64,000 nt of DNA from Marinobacter sp. SS21 (GCF_028369065.1 NZ_JAQNDA010000011.1:94363-158362), one strand, 5' to 3'. Shown: positions 54,295 through 63,878, counted from the stretch's first letter. Numbers and translations are program-made. Notes: a model not told the origin generated them from the letters alone.

Positions 54295-54326
54295 AAAAAA
54301 AACGCCCGCAAAAGCGGGCGTTTTTG
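54295..54326. terminator. Intrinsic terminator of sodB
   Basis: A perfect 12-bp stem (54298-54309 with 54314-54325) and an AAAA loop are present. On the minus strand it is followed by TTTTTT-type DNA, so it ends the sodB transcript about 40 bp past its stop. Confidence 0.9.
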
Positions 54327-54365
54327 GGGGTGGCAGGTCAAAACTGCCACGAAAGTCCGGTTGGC

Positions 54366-54944
54366 TTACGCCAGGTTTTCGTTGACGAAATCCCAGTTCA
54401 CCAGCTTCCAGAAAGCTTCCAGATAGTTCGGACGGGAATTGCGGTAGTCGATGTAGTAGGCGTGCTCCCATACATCGCAGGTCAGTACCGGCTTGTCGGC
54501 GGAAGTCAGTGGTGTTTCGGCGTTGCTGGTGTTCGCGATGGCAACGCTGCCGTCCGCTTTCTTGACCAGCCAGGTCCAGCCGGAACCGAAGTTGTTGGCG
54601 GCCTTGTCGTTGAACTCCTTCTGGAAGTTTTCGAACGAACCGAAAGCGGCGTTGATGGCGTCAGCCGCTGCACCGGTCGGAGCGCCACCGCCATTGGGGC
54701 TCAGGCAGTGCCAGTAGAATGTGTGGTTCCAGATCTGGGCGGCGTTATTGAACAGTGGGCCGCTGGAGCTTTTGATGATGTCTTCCAGAGACTTATTGGC
54801 ATCGTCGGTGCCTTCCACCAGCCCGTTCAGCTTGGTGACGTAGGTCGCATGGTGCTTGCCGTAATGGTATTCCAGCGTTTCCTCGGAAATGTGCGGTTCC
54901 AGTGCATTCTTTGCGTAAGGCAGTGCGGGAAGTTCAAATGCCAT
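54366..54944 (-). CDS. sodB: Superoxide dismutase [Fe]
   Basis: This 192-residue cytosolic enzyme converts superoxide to oxygen and hydrogen peroxide. The metal ligands lie in [11 protein letters not shown] (His27), [14 protein letters not shown] (His74), and [12 protein letters not shown] (Asp and His near 157 and 161). The iron-type pattern is indicated by Q in [11 protein letters not shown] and by LFNNAAQ. It begins [25 protein letters not shown] lies about 7 bases before the ATG. It has its own terminator. Confidence 0.97.
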   Translation of the reverse strand: MAFELPALPYAKNALEPHISEETLEYHYGKHHATYVTKLNGLVEGTDDANKSLEDIIKSSSGPLFNNAAQIWNHTFYWHCLSPNGGGAPTGAAADAINAAFGSFENFQKEFNDKAANNFGSGWTWLVKKADGSVAIANTSNAETPLTSADKPVLTCDVWEHAYYIDYRNSRPNYLEAFWKLVNWDFVNENLA

Positions 54945-55130
54945 GAGGTCGTTCTCCCTGGTTTCTCTCAGTTTAGCAATGGGCGGAGGGCGCCCATTGA
55001 AGTGTATCCTATTTGCCGAATTTTACAGTCGGCGGCTGTCAAATGGCATTCACCGATCCGCGAATACCACGCAACCACTTACTATCGGGGCCGCGGATGG
55101 CAGTTTCAAGCCCTGTCATGGCCCGGCCCG

Positions 55131-56246
55131 TCAGAGTCTGGTCAAGGAGCAGTCAAAGTCCGGAGAGCCGGGCAAAAACTCCACGCAATTACGCACTCGC
55201 CAGACCAGCTCTTCATAGCTGTCCGCCAGCACGTTGATATGTCCCAGCTTGCGCCCTGGCCGTTCGCCCTTGTCGTAAAGGTGCACGTGGGCGTAGGGCA
55301 GTTTGAGGATGCTGTCGATGTCGCCATGCTCACCAATAATGTTGATCATGCAACTCACGCCCCGGGGGGAGGTGTCGCCAAGGGCGTGTCCGCTCACCGC
55401 GCGAATGTGATTCTCGAACTGGCTGGTCACAGCGCCTTCAATGGTCCAGTGCCCGGAATTGTGGACGCGCGGAGCCATTTCGTTGGCGACCAGGCCGGTG
55501 GCTGTTTCAAACAGTTCCAGCGTCAGCACGCCGACGTAGTCCAGCTCGCTGAGCAGGGCCCGGATATAGCGTTCCGCTTCGGTTCGGGTGTCTTCCGACA
55601 GTTTCGGTGCCGGGGCGATGGAGTAGCGTAGGATGCCCTCGTGATGGGCATTCTCCGCCATCGGATAGAAGCTGATTTGGCCATCTTCGGCGCGGGCGGC
55701 AATGATCGACACTTCCCGGGAGAACTCGACAAATTTCTCGACGATCAGGCGCGGGTGGCCTATCGCCTGCCAGGCTGCCTCGGCTTCTTCCGGTGAGCGC
55801 AGTACCGCCTGTCCCTTGCCGTCGTAGCCTTCGGTGTTGGATTTGGCCACCACTGGACAACCCAGGGCCTCCGCGGCTTGCTTCAGGCTTTCGGCGCTAT
55901 CGGCAATTCGCCACTGCGGCGTGGGAATGCCCAGTTCTCCGAACAGCGTTTTCTCCGCTTCCCGGTTTTGGCAAACTTGCAATGCGCGGGGGGAGGGGAA
56001 CACCGGTTTTTCGGCAGCGATGCGTTCGGCAATCTGGACGGGGAGGTGCTCGAACTCATAGGTGACCCGGTCGACGCGGCTCAGGAAGTCCTCAAGATAC
56101 TGGCCCTCCCGATCGACGATGACCTCGCCGAGCCCAACGCTGGGGCTGCCGGACATATCGTAAAAAACGAATTTTTTTGCCAGAGGGTAGCCGGCCAGGG
56201 CCAGCATCCTGCCCAGTTGTCCGGCGCCTAACACACCAATTCGCAT
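55131..56246 (-). CDS. purK: N5-carboxyaminoimidazole ribonucleotide synthase
   Basis: This 371-residue ATP-grasp enzyme carboxylates aminoimidazole ribonucleotide at N5 with bicarbonate and ATP, in purine synthesis. It begins MRIGVLGAGQLGRMLALAGY and has VAKSNTEGYDGKGQAVL near 155 (ATP-grasp loop) and NEMAPRVHNSGHWTIEGAVTSQF near 265. ATG 56246 has GGGAG 7 bases before it; an upstream frame adds 11 residues without such a site. It follows purE by 48 bp on the same strand. Confidence 0.96.
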   Translation of the reverse strand: MRIGVLGAGQLGRMLALAGYPLAKKFVFYDMSGSPSVGLGEVIVDREGQYLEDFLSRVDRVTYEFEHLPVQIAERIAAEKPVFPSPRALQVCQNREAEKTLFGELGIPTPQWRIADSAESLKQAAEALGCPVVAKSNTEGYDGKGQAVLRSPEEAEAAWQAIGHPRLIVEKFVEFSREVSIIAARAEDGQISFYPMAENAHHEGILRYSIAPAPKLSEDTRTEAERYIRALLSELDYVGVLTLELFETATGLVANEMAPRVHNSGHWTIEGAVTSQFENHIRAVSGHALGDTSPRGVSCMINIIGEHGDIDSILKLPYAHVHLYDKGERPGRKLGHINVLADSYEELVWRVRNCVEFLPGSPDFDCSLTRL

Positions 56247-56294
56247 GGGAATCTCCCGAAGTTCCAAAGGTGGCAACACTGTGGTGCTATGACG

Positions 56295-56786
56295 TTAGGA
56301 CCCCTTCGGGTCCGGATTGTCCAGTATGGTCTGGGTCTGGGTGGTGCGGAATGCGTCCACCGCCTGCCGGACCTGATCATCGAAGGTGCCGATGATCTGA
56401 GCGGCCAGCAGGCCGGCATTGGTAGCGCCTGCCTTGCCGATGGCCAGTGTGCCTACCGCAATGCCGCCCGGCATCTGTACGATGGACAGCAGGGAGTCGA
56501 GACCGTTCAATGCCTTGGACTGCACCGGTACTCCAAGCACGGGCAGGGAGGTCTGGGAGGCGACCATGCCAGGCAGATGAGCTGCGCCACCGGCGCCTGC
56601 AATGATGACCTTCAGACCCCGCTCCGAAGCGGTCTTGGCGTAGTCAAAAAGCAGGTCAGGCGTTCGATGAGCGGAAACCACGCGGGTTTCGTACGCTACA
56701 CCCAGTTTATCCAGCATATCAGCGGCGTGTTCCATCGTCGGCCAATCCGACTTGGAGCCCATGATGAGTCCTACCAGCGGTTGCAT
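56295..56786 (-). CDS. purE: N5-carboxyaminoimidazole ribonucleotide mutase
   Basis: This 163-residue enzyme shifts the carboxyl group from N5 to C4 of the imidazole, the step after PurK. It starts [21 protein letters not shown] and has VVSAHRTPD near 40 and [12 protein letters not shown] near 65, the class I PurE pattern. It is upstream of purK, forming the purEK operon. A hypothetical protein gene begins divergently 156 bp away. Confidence 0.96.
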   Translation of the reverse strand: MQPLVGLIMGSKSDWPTMEHAADMLDKLGVAYETRVVSAHRTPDLLFDYAKTASERGLKVIIAGAGGAAHLPGMVASQTSLPVLGVPVQSKALNGLDSLLSIVQMPGGIAVGTLAIGKAGATNAGLLAAQIIGTFDDQVRQAVDAFRTTQTQTILDNPDPKGS

Positions 56787-56942
56787 AAGAAGCAGTCCCG
56801 AAGAGTGTCAAGAAAGCCGGCCATTGTATGTACTGCCGGGGGCTCATGCAAATAACGTCCTGGGCCTATTTGGTCGGATGCCTGCAGGGCGGTATTATCA
56901 AGGCCTTATCTTACAACCGCCCGATGGTGAACTGAGGTCAGT

Positions 56943-57896
56943 ATGGAACCGATTCGTCCCGATGACGATGAGCTGAGAGGCATGCGCCCCCAAAAATCTC
57001 CAAAAACAAAAGCCGGCAACAGCGCTGTGGCCAAGCCTGACATCGCCGCCAGTGGCGTCAAGAAGACCAGCAAGCCTCGACAGCCCAGTAAGCCCGGCGG
57101 CCGCGGGCATGGGGGTGCTGGCGTTGGGCTTTGGTTGTTGGCGTTGCTGTTAGTGGCGGGCTCTGCGCTTGGCGGGGCGGCCTGGTTCAGCCAGCAACAG
57201 CGAATCGCCGCGTTGGAATCGCAGCTTGAAGAGGCGGACTATTGGGCTCGGCAAAGCAAGTTGGCCCTGGCCCGGTTTGAAGGGGAGTTGAGTGAGACCG
57301 GCGAAAGCCTGGAAGAGACCGGGGCGTCCATGGCCGAGCGATTGCAGGCGCACTCTGGGCGGCTGGATACCGTCGACCAGGAGATCGGCAAGCTGTGGGT
57401 GCTGGCAAATGAGCGAAACCGCAAACAGTTGGTTGAGCAGCAAGCCCGGATCGGCACTCTCGGAACCGCCATGGCTGGGCAGCAGGAAGCATTAACGGCG
57501 ATCCAGGCCGACATCGCCGCTCTTGGGGGCCGGCTCGACGCGGCTATGGCAAAGACCAATGAGCGAATGGACGCGCAGGGCAACCAGTTGGCCGGTCGGC
57601 TGCAAGAGCTGAGCGGGCAGCTCGACACCGTGGGTGACCAGGTGGAGCTGCGACTGCGGCGGTTTGTTCAGGAGCGCAGTCTGGCGGAGCAAGAGGTCCG
57701 TACACGGGTGCAGGCGCTGGAGCGAAGGGCCGGTCAGCAGGCAGAAGCCAGCGCACTCGATCAAGCCGAGGCCCGTCTGGCGCAGTTGGAGCAGACCGTC
57801 AGATCCATTGACTCCTCCCGTTCGCAACTTACCTCACGGTTGGTTAGGTTGTCGGACGAGGTTGCAACTTTGCGGCAACAGATGGCCACCCAATAA
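56943..57896 (+). CDS. Single-pass membrane coiled-coil protein, unknown function
   Basis: This 317-residue protein has a basic, Pro/Lys-rich cytoplasmic N-terminus (1-55) and one helix at about 59-80 (GLWLLALLLVAGSALGGAAW). A long coiled coil follows (about 88-315) with regular heptads such as RIAALESQLEEADYWA and TLRQQMATQ at the end. No enzyme motif is seen. It may act as a periplasmic scaffold. It has no evident operon partner: the next gene lies 117 bp later on the same strand. I do not recognise a named family. Confidence 0.7.
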   Translation: MEPIRPDDDELRGMRPQKSPKTKAGNSAVAKPDIAASGVKKTSKPRQPSKPGGRGHGGAGVGLWLLALLLVAGSALGGAAWFSQQQRIAALESQLEEADYWARQSKLALARFEGELSETGESLEETGASMAERLQAHSGRLDTVDQEIGKLWVLANERNRKQLVEQQARIGTLGTAMAGQQEALTAIQADIAALGGRLDAAMAKTNERMDAQGNQLAGRLQELSGQLDTVGDQVELRLRRFVQERSLAEQEVRTRVQALERRAGQQAEASALDQAEARLAQLEQTVRSIDSSRSQLTSRLVRLSDEVATLRQQMATQ

Positions 57897-58013
57897 GAGC
57901 GGGCTAGCGCCTGTCTGTAACGGTTTGTAGTCATCTCTTGAGGCAGCTCTCAGTTCGGTGGCGTCTTGGCTGCTAGAATCAGGCATCCATAATGGCCCAA
58001 GAGATTGATAACA

Positions 58014-58865
58014 ATGACCACGCCGTTGCTGTTCAGAACTGCTTTGGCGCTTACCCTGGCGCTCTTGTCTGGTTGCCACGTCTACCAGTCCATCGGCAAG
58101 AGCACCGGGGCCTTCCTTCACCCTGTTTCGGGGCATGATTTTGTCCACATAGGTAACGACGAGTGGGATCCGCGCCACGCCCTGATCTACTTTTATCGAA
58201 CCCACTCCCAGTGGGCGGCGGATGAAATCGAGGCGCCAAGCGTCTATGTGGATGACAAGCACTACTTCAATATCCGTAACAACAGCTTTACCTGGCTGGA
58301 AGTGAGTCCTGGTGAGCGCCAGATTGCAATGCGCCGGCCCCTGATGGGCCTGGAAGGGCTTGGTGACTTCAGTTTGAGTCTGATCGTCGATGCCACGTTG
58401 ATGGTTGAGCCAGGAAAAATCTACTACCTGCGCTACAACGAACTCAGCGCGCCGGAAACCGGGCATTCCAGTCTGGACCCGGAGCACCCGCTAGCGACCA
58501 GCGATCTGAGGCTGGTGACCCGGGACGAGGCCATGAGAGCAGAGGAGCTGGTCTCTACCCAGTTCCTCAACAGCGATCTGCTGGCGCCCAACCATGCCGC
58601 TACCTCCATTGCCCGTGATAACGAAGATGCCGCCTATGAGCGGGATATGGTGAGACTGCAGCAAGAGCGCGAAGAGGAAGTCGCCGCGCTGGTGGAGCAG
58701 GGGCTGTACGACGAGCCGGCTTGGTACTGGCCGTTTGGCGGCGGCGCAAGGGTTCCATTGCAGACCGAGCGAAAAATCCGCGAGCGAGAGAACGCCTATG
58801 CCCTGTTGCAGCGTGAGCGTGAACGGGAAGACGAGCGGGCTGGTGATGGTTGGTGGATTTTCTAG
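58014..58865 (+). CDS. Lipoprotein with a DUF2846-like domain, unknown function
   Basis: This 283-residue precursor has the lipobox LLSGC at about residues 17-21, so it is a lipoprotein. The mature part has the stretch ALIYFYRTHSQWAADEIEAP followed by SVYVDDKHYFNIRNNSF and ERQIAMRRPLMG, resembling domains of DUF2846 type. The last 80 residues are very rich in Glu and Arg (LQQEREEEVAALVEQGLYDE, RKIREREN and QREREREDERAG), a charged coiled coil. ATG 58014 is preferred over an upstream TTG. The function is unknown. Confidence 0.7.
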   Translation: MTTPLLFRTALALTLALLSGCHVYQSIGKSTGAFLHPVSGHDFVHIGNDEWDPRHALIYFYRTHSQWAADEIEAPSVYVDDKHYFNIRNNSFTWLEVSPGERQIAMRRPLMGLEGLGDFSLSLIVDATLMVEPGKIYYLRYNELSAPETGHSSLDPEHPLATSDLRLVTRDEAMRAEELVSTQFLNSDLLAPNHAATSIARDNEDAAYERDMVRLQQEREEEVAALVEQGLYDEPAWYWPFGGGARVPLQTERKIRERENAYALLQREREREDERAGDGWWIF

Positions 58866-59034
58866 GTGTTAGTTAGGGCGCCGCTTAAGGGATTTCCGGT
58901 TGTCGCCTCAATAGTGTGACGCTCGTCTCGGAAAGTTTGGCCAAAATAACACTGCATTTTGTTTCGCCTGCAATTGTTCCGGGCCGACATCATTACTAGA
59001 CTGAGGGAACGGTTTATTGTCGAGGAAAGGGAGT

Positions 59035-59313
59035 ATGTCATTAAAGGAAACGGTCTTGGGGAATGTTCGGCGGCTATCTGAGGAAGTGGTCCCCGGCATT
59101 TTGACGGCAGTGGATGAGCGAGTTGGGCAGCTGAAAGAGCGTATCGATGAGATCAACTGCTCGCTGGCCAGCAGGGCGCTGCCGGCGGCACGGAGAGAAC
59201 GGGTCAAGACGCTGTTGCTGGAGCAGAAGGCGGCGGTAGCCAGCCAGAAACGGAAAGCGATGAAAGTGGTCCGGGCATCGCGGCAATCAATCACTCGCGG
59301 TCGGGCTTCTTAA
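59035..59313 (+). CDS. Small hypothetical protein, 92 aa
   Basis: This small basic helical protein has no signal peptide. It contains LGNVRRLSEEVVPGILTAVD then ERVGQLKERIDEINCSLASR and ends in KVVRASRQSITRGRAS. AAAGGGA lies 4-6 bases before ATG 59035. The Lys/Arg-rich C-terminus would suit binding to nucleic acid or the membrane, but no family is recognised. It lies upstream of the tRNA Val-Asp-Val cluster and has its own spacing, so it is probably transcribed separately. Confidence 0.6.
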   Translation: MSLKETVLGNVRRLSEEVVPGILTAVDERVGQLKERIDEINCSLASRALPAARRERVKTLLLEQKAAVASQKRKAMKVVRASRQSITRGRAS

Positions 59314-59386
59314 GTGTTGGAGTTGTATGAACTTTGTTCGGTTTTAAGTGGTTTGAAATTTTTTAAAGAAAATAGCGGGAAAAGGT

Positions 59387-59414
59387 TTGACAGCGCCGGA
59401 GAAATGCTTAAAAT
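59387..59414 (+). promoter_or_regulatory. Sigma-70 promoter of the tRNA cluster
   Basis: TTGACA (59387-59392), 16-base spacer and TAAAAT (59409-59414), followed by a GCGCG discriminator, which is common at stringently controlled stable RNA promoters. It lies about 50 bases upstream of the first tRNA. Confidence 0.85.
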
Positions 59415-59467
59415 GCGCGTCTCAATTGGTTGAGACAGCAGCGCTGACTTAGCCAATGCTGGAAAGT

Positions 59468-59543
59468 GGGTGGTTAGCTCAGCTGGGAGAGCATCGCCCT
59501 TACAAGGCGAGGGTCACTGGTTCGATCCCAGTACCACCCACCA
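59468..59543 (+). tRNA. tRNA-Val, anticodon TAC
   Basis: This 76-nt gene starts GGGTGGTTAGCTCAGC and has the anticodon loop CTTACAA, so TAC at 34-36. The T-arm is GGTTCGATCCC and CCA is encoded. It is identical to the third gene of the cluster at 59702. Confidence 0.97.
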
Positions 59544-59613
59544 TTTTTCAGCTCGACCGGATCACCCCATCCGGTCATCGATTCTGAATCGAAAGCGATT
59601 CGAGAGTCAATGC

Positions 59614-59690
59614 GGAGCGGTAGTTCAGCTGGTTAGAATACCGGCCTGTCACGCCGGGGGTCGCGGGTTCGAGTCCCGTCCGCTCCGCCA
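59614..59690 (+). tRNA. tRNA-Asp, anticodon GTC
   Basis: This 77-nt gene starts GGAGCGGTAGTTCAGC and has anticodon loop CTGTCAC, so GTC at 34-36. The T-arm is GGTTCGAGTCC and CCA is encoded. It is a queuosine-type tRNA and hence a possible substrate of the QTMAN-like enzyme at 20130. Confidence 0.97.
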
Positions 59691-59701
59691 TTTCTTTTCC
59701 T

Positions 59702-59777
59702 GGGTGGTTAGCTCAGCTGGGAGAGCATCGCCCTTACAAGGCGAGGGTCACTGGTTCGATCCCAGTACCACCCACCA
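59702..59777 (+). tRNA. tRNA-Val, anticodon TAC (second copy)
   Basis: This 76-nt gene has the same sequence as the gene at 59468, including CTTACAA anticodon loop and encoded CCA. It lies 11 bp after tRNA-Asp in the same transcript. Confidence 0.97.
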
Positions 59778-59948
59778 TTTTTTCGCACGATCTTAAATTA
59801 ACCGTCTTCTGGTGAGATAACCGGATGGATGGTTTTTTTGCGTCTGTGTTTTTTGCCCGTTGCTGCCTGTGAAGGTCGTTGCGATTAACGGAATCAGGCT
59901 TTCGGGCTGGCAGGGTAGTGAGCGGGTGGAAGTCCGGCGGGTAAGGCC

Positions 59949-59974
59949 GGGGACAGATCTGAGACCTGCCCCCG
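59949..59974. repeat. Family B palindrome, copy 4 (degenerate)
   Basis: GGGGACAGATCTGAGACCTGCCCCC is a diverged relative of the palindromes at 27320 and 36410. It lies between the tRNA cluster and the convergent reductase gene. Confidence 0.65.
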
Positions 59975-59992
59975 GGCTTCGGGCTTATTGCG

Positions 59993-61402
59993 TTACTTGC
60001 CGATCAAAGACTGGCCGCACACCCGTACTACGTTGCCGTTGACGCCGACGGAGGCCGGGTTGCAGTACCAGCCAATGGTCTCTGCAACGTCAACCGGCTG
60101 ACCACCCTGAGACAGGCTGTTCATGCGTCGTCCGGCTTCGCGGATCGTAAGCGGCATGGCAGCGGTCATCTGGGTTTCGATAAAGCCGGGGGCGACGGCA
60201 TTGATGGTGATGCCGTTCTTCAGCTGTTTGGCCATGGCTTCCACGTAACCAATGACGCCTGACTTGGCGCAAGAGTAGTTGGTCTGACCGAAGTTGCCGG
60301 CGATGCCGCTGATGGACGACACGCAGACGATGCGGCCGTTTTCCCGCAGCAGTTCCCGGCTCAGCAGTTCTTCGTCGATCAGTTCTTCCGCGGTCAGGTT
60401 GACCGCAATGGCCATGTCCCAGAAATGCTCGGGCATGTTGCCCAGGGTCTTGTCCCGGGTAATGCCGGCATTGTGGATCACCAGGTCGATGCCGTCGAAG
60501 TGCTCGCTCACGAAATCGGCGATCAGCTTGGGCGCTTGGCTGTCAGTGATGTCGCAGGCCAGGGCCTTGCCCTTGATCCGGTCGGTCACCTTCTGCAGGT
60601 CGTCCATGGCGGGAGGGATGTCCAGACCGATGACCGTGGCGCCGTCGCGGGCCAGGGTTTCCGCGATAGACTCACCAATGCCGCGGGAGGCGCCTGTCAC
60701 CAGGGCGACTTTGCCGGCCAGCGGTGCTACCGGGTTTGTTGCCACAGGGGGCTGAGAGGACTTGGCGATATGGGCAACCTGACCGGAAACGTAAGCGGAA
60801 CGCGGAGACAGGAAGAAGCGGAGGCTGGACTCAATCTGCTTCTCTGCTCCGGGCGCTGCCAGCAACAGGTTGGCGGTGGCGCCCTTTTTGCCAATTTCCT
60901 TGCCAATGCTCCGGGTGAACCCTTCCAGGGCGCGCTGAGCCGCGGCCTGGGCCGGCTTTTTGCTGTTGCTGGGGTCTTGCCCGATGATCACTACGCGGCC
61001 GTTGCGGGCGAGGCTGCGAATGGTGGGGTGGAAAAAGTCGTACAGGGCGCGAAGCTCGGCTGGGCCGGACAGGCCGGTGGCGTCGAACACCAGTGCCGCG
61101 AACTTGCGGTCAATGTCAGAATTCAGGTCCAGAGCCGTGGCTTTGTTACCGGCTTTGGCTGAATCCGCAATGGTGTCTGCGCCACTGGCGTGAAAAACCT
61201 CGGCCGGACTGGCGCCCAGAATGCTACCGATGGTGGCAATGGCCTTGCCGCCCTGGGCCGCGCCCACCAGAACGTCGCCTTCAACAAAGGGTTGATCGGC
61301 GCGTTTCCAGCGATTGAGGGGGACGGGTGCGGGCAGGCCCAAAGACTGGGCGGCGGACTTGCCTACCGGTGTATTGACGAATCTCAGGTACAGATCTGAC
61401 AT
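59993..61402 (-). CDS. High-molecular-weight 3-oxoacyl-ACP/CoA reductase, FabG4-like
   Basis: This 469-residue protein has two Rossmann domains. The N-terminal one (about 1-215) is degenerate. The C-terminal one (225-469) has TGASRGIG (about 235), IHNAGITRDK, CVSSISGIAGNFGQTNYSCAKSGVIGY with the catalytic Ser and YxxxK, and APGFIETQM. The length and architecture match FabG4-type reductases, which reduce 3-oxoacyl-CoA or -ACP. It is divergent from a thiolase gene over 241 bp, consistent with a shared acyl-CoA pathway. It is about twice the length of the SDR at 41967 and a separate enzyme. Confidence 0.87.
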   Translation of the reverse strand: MSDLYLRFVNTPVGKSAAQSLGLPAPVPLNRWKRADQPFVEGDVLVGAAQGGKAIATIGSILGASPAEVFHASGADTIADSAKAGNKATALDLNSDIDRKFAALVFDATGLSGPAELRALYDFFHPTIRSLARNGRVVIIGQDPSNSKKPAQAAAQRALEGFTRSIGKEIGKKGATANLLLAAPGAEKQIESSLRFFLSPRSAYVSGQVAHIAKSSQPPVATNPVAPLAGKVALVTGASRGIGESIAETLARDGATVIGLDIPPAMDDLQKVTDRIKGKALACDITDSQAPKLIADFVSEHFDGIDLVIHNAGITRDKTLGNMPEHFWDMAIAVNLTAEELIDEELLSRELLRENGRIVCVSSISGIAGNFGQTNYSCAKSGVIGYVEAMAKQLKNGITINAVAPGFIETQMTAAMPLTIREAGRRMNSLSQGGQPVDVAETIGWYCNPASVGVNGNVVRVCGQSLIGK

Positions 61403-61590
61403 GGAGCGTTCCTTTTCATCGGCGCTGGAGGCGCCGGTCTTGTGTTTCTGTGTGGTGCAATCGTATTCAAAGGCCCTAAGGTTAAGGGATCGACAGCTAT
61501 TTGAATTGACTTAACGCGAATACCCTATTGTCAGGCCTGCCAATGAGCGGGAAGTGCATGGCGTTAGACTGCAAGGCAATCCAACGTTAG

Positions 61591-61610
61591 GGAGCCTCTG
61601 AATAACTCCC
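61591..61610. repeat. Repeat family C, single arm
   Basis: GGAGCCTCTGAATAACTCC recurs here as at 36518 without the mirrored right arm. It lies about 35 bases upstream of the thiolase start, possibly within its leader. Confidence 0.6.
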
Positions 61611-61643
61611 TTAAAAGAACCACGCTGACACTAGGAAAAGACT

Positions 61644-62972
61644 ATGGCACAGAGTAAAGGCGCCGCTCAGGCAAAAGGCAAGAACAGTGGAAGTCAGACC
61701 GGGCAGATTCGCCGAGTTGCGGTACTTGGTGGCAACCGGATCCCCTTCGCACGCTCCAACACTGCCTACAGCAAGGTCAGCAACCAGGAGCTGCTGACGG
61801 CTGCACTGCGTGGCCTGGTGGATCGCTACAATCTCCAGGGTAAGCAGCTGGGTGAAGTGGTTGCCGGTGCCGTTATCAAGCACTCCCGGGACTTCAACCT
61901 GACCCGTGAGGCGGTACTGAGCTCCGGGTTGGCCCCAGAGACCTCCGCGTACGATATTCAGCAGGCCTGCGGCACAGGGCTGGAAGCTGCTATCCTGGTC
62001 GCTAACAAGATTGCTCTTGGCCAGATTGAATGCGGCATTGCCGGTGGCACGGACACCACTTCCGATGCGCCCATCGGTGTGGGCGAGGGTCTGCGGGAGA
62101 TTTTGCTGGATCTCAATCGTGCCAAATCCAACAGCGAGCGTCTGAAGATTCTGGGTCGTTTCCGTCCGAGCCACCTGGTTCCGAACATTCCGGAGAATGG
62201 CGAGCCTCGCACCGGCATGTCCATGGGGGATCACTGCCAGGTCACCGCCCATGAGTGGGCCATTCCTCGCGACGAGCAGGACCAGCTGGCCTATGAGAGC
62301 CATCAGAAGCTGGCGGCGGCCTTTGAGGAAGGTTTCTTTGAAGACCTGATGACACCGCTGGCCGGCCTGGAAATGGATAACATCCTGCGTCCGGATACCT
62401 CTCTGGAAAAGCTTGCCAGCCTCAAGCCGTGCTTCGATCGTGAGAACGGCACCATGACTGCTGCTAACAGCACCGCTTTGACCGACGGCGCCTCCTGCGT
62501 GCTGTTGGCCAGCGAAGCGTGGGCCAAGGAAAATGGCTACGAGGTTCAGGCGTATCTGACCTTCTCCGAAGTGGCGGCGGTTGATTTTGTCGAGAAGAAA
62601 GAAGGGCTGTTGATGGCACCGGCCTATGCGGTGCCGCGCATGTTGGAAAAAGCGGGGCTGACCCTGCAGGATTTCGATTTCTACGAAATCCACGAGGCCT
62701 TCGCCGCTCAGGTACTGTCTACGCTTAAGGCCTGGGAAGATCCCGAGTTCTGTAAAGAGCGCCTGGGTCTGGACAAGCCGCTGGGTAGCATCGACCGCAG
62801 CAAGATGAACGTTAAGGGCAGCAGTCTGGCGACTGGGCACCCGTTTGCCGCGACCGGTGGCCGGATCGTTGCAACCCTGGCCAAGCTGCTGGAGCAGAAG
62901 GGCAGTGGCCGCGGGCTGATCTCGATCTGTGCCGCCGGTGGTCAAGGTGTGACTGCGATCCTGGAGCGTTAA
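61644..62972 (+). CDS. Acetyl-CoA C-acyltransferase (thiolase)
   Basis: This 442-residue enzyme cleaves 3-oxoacyl-CoA to acetyl-CoA and a shortened acyl-CoA, or runs the reverse condensation. The nucleophile Cys is in QQACGTGLEAA (about residue 109). The later motifs are EIHEAFAAQVL (His), GHPFAATGGRIV and CAAGGQGVTAILER (Cys and Gly loop). The first 25 residues are hydrophilic and variable. It is longer than FadA and resembles FadI-type thiolases. It is divergent from a FabG4-like reductase. A REP-like element follows about 60 bp downstream. Confidence 0.93.
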   Translation: MAQSKGAAQAKGKNSGSQTGQIRRVAVLGGNRIPFARSNTAYSKVSNQELLTAALRGLVDRYNLQGKQLGEVVAGAVIKHSRDFNLTREAVLSSGLAPETSAYDIQQACGTGLEAAILVANKIALGQIECGIAGGTDTTSDAPIGVGEGLREILLDLNRAKSNSERLKILGRFRPSHLVPNIPENGEPRTGMSMGDHCQVTAHEWAIPRDEQDQLAYESHQKLAAAFEEGFFEDLMTPLAGLEMDNILRPDTSLEKLASLKPCFDRENGTMTAANSTALTDGASCVLLASEAWAKENGYEVQAYLTFSEVAAVDFVEKKEGLLMAPAYAVPRMLEKAGLTLQDFDFYEIHEAFAAQVLSTLKAWEDPEFCKERLGLDKPLGSIDRSKMNVKGSSLATGHPFAATGGRIVATLAKLLEQKGSGRGLISICAAGGQGVTAILER

Positions 62973-63034
62973 GGGGAGAGAGCGGTTCTCCGCCGAATAG
63001 CCTGGCACCGTTCAAAGGCCGTGCTGGGCCATTT

Positions 63035-63124
63035 GTAGGATGTGGAGAGGCGCAGCCGAACCGCATCATTCGTGCCGGCATGTGGGGGCGTTGATGCGGT
63101 TCGCTGTGCTCACCGCATCCTACG
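63035..63124. repeat. REP/BIME-like element, family A copy 6
   Basis: Two inverted arms (GTAGGATGTGGAGAGGCGC...GAACCGCATC and GATGCGGTTCGC...CACCGCATCCTACG) with about 25 bases between them. It is of the two-arm type seen at 2407 and 49410. Confidence 0.85.
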
Positions 63125-63252
63125 ACTCTTTGGCGTGGCATTCCCAGTAATACTCGACGAACCAAAAAGCTGCTTTTCCCTTTGACTTGCGAGGCCGCGC
63201 ACCGTATTATGCGCAACCTCGCTGGGAAACGCAGTACCCAGTGTCCAGTTTT

Positions 63253-63514
<262 letters not shown>

Positions 63515-63516
63515 GA

Positions 63517-63588
<72 letters not shown>

Positions 63589-63593
<5 letters not shown>

Positions 63594-63878
63594 TTTTAAG
63601 AAAAGCCGGTCTGTGACCGGCTTTTCTTGTTATTGTTGGGGGCTTTTGAGTCAGCGCTCTTTGTTTGCGCTGCGCGCGGTAGGGTTGCTGCCGCAGAAGC
63701 TGGTCGCTTCTGCTCCCCGCTACCATTTTAAGAAAAGCCGGTCTGTGACCGGCTTTTCTTGTTATTGCTGGGGGCTTTTGAGTCAGCGCTCTTTGTTTGC
63801 GCTGCGCGGGGTAGGGTTGCTGCCGCAGAAGCTGATCGCTTCTGCTCCCCGCTACCATTTCAAGAAAAGCCGGTCTGT
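63589..63878 (+). repeat. Tandem 132-bp units carrying the tRNA-fMet 3' end and terminator
   Basis: The segment starting at the tRNA 3' end (CTACCATTTTAAGAAAAGCC) and running through the terminator and 100 bp of flank recurs at 63721 and 63853 with period 132. Copies 1 and 2 are nearly identical. The third is cut within the terminator stem at about 63878 and continues into unrelated sequence. Each copy ends with CTTCTGCTCCCCGCTACCAT, which includes a piece of the tRNA acceptor end. Confidence 0.9.
63598..63628 (+). terminator. Intrinsic terminator of tRNA-fMet (first of several copies)
   Basis: AAGAAAAGCCGGT (63598-63610) pairs with ACCGGCTTTTCTT (63616-63628), with a 5-nt loop. The same hairpin recurs at +132 in the tandem units. 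Confidence 0.9.

Noticed and set aside
59470..59796. 108-codon open frame across the tRNA cluster
   Set aside because: It translates two identical tRNA genes, giving the same peptide twice, so it is not a real gene.
62812..63216. Minus-strand protein with a CGEHSEPHQR-type sequence
   Set aside because: It is the translation of the REP-like element at 63035; a similar peptide appears from the copy at 2407, which shows it is repeat-derived.
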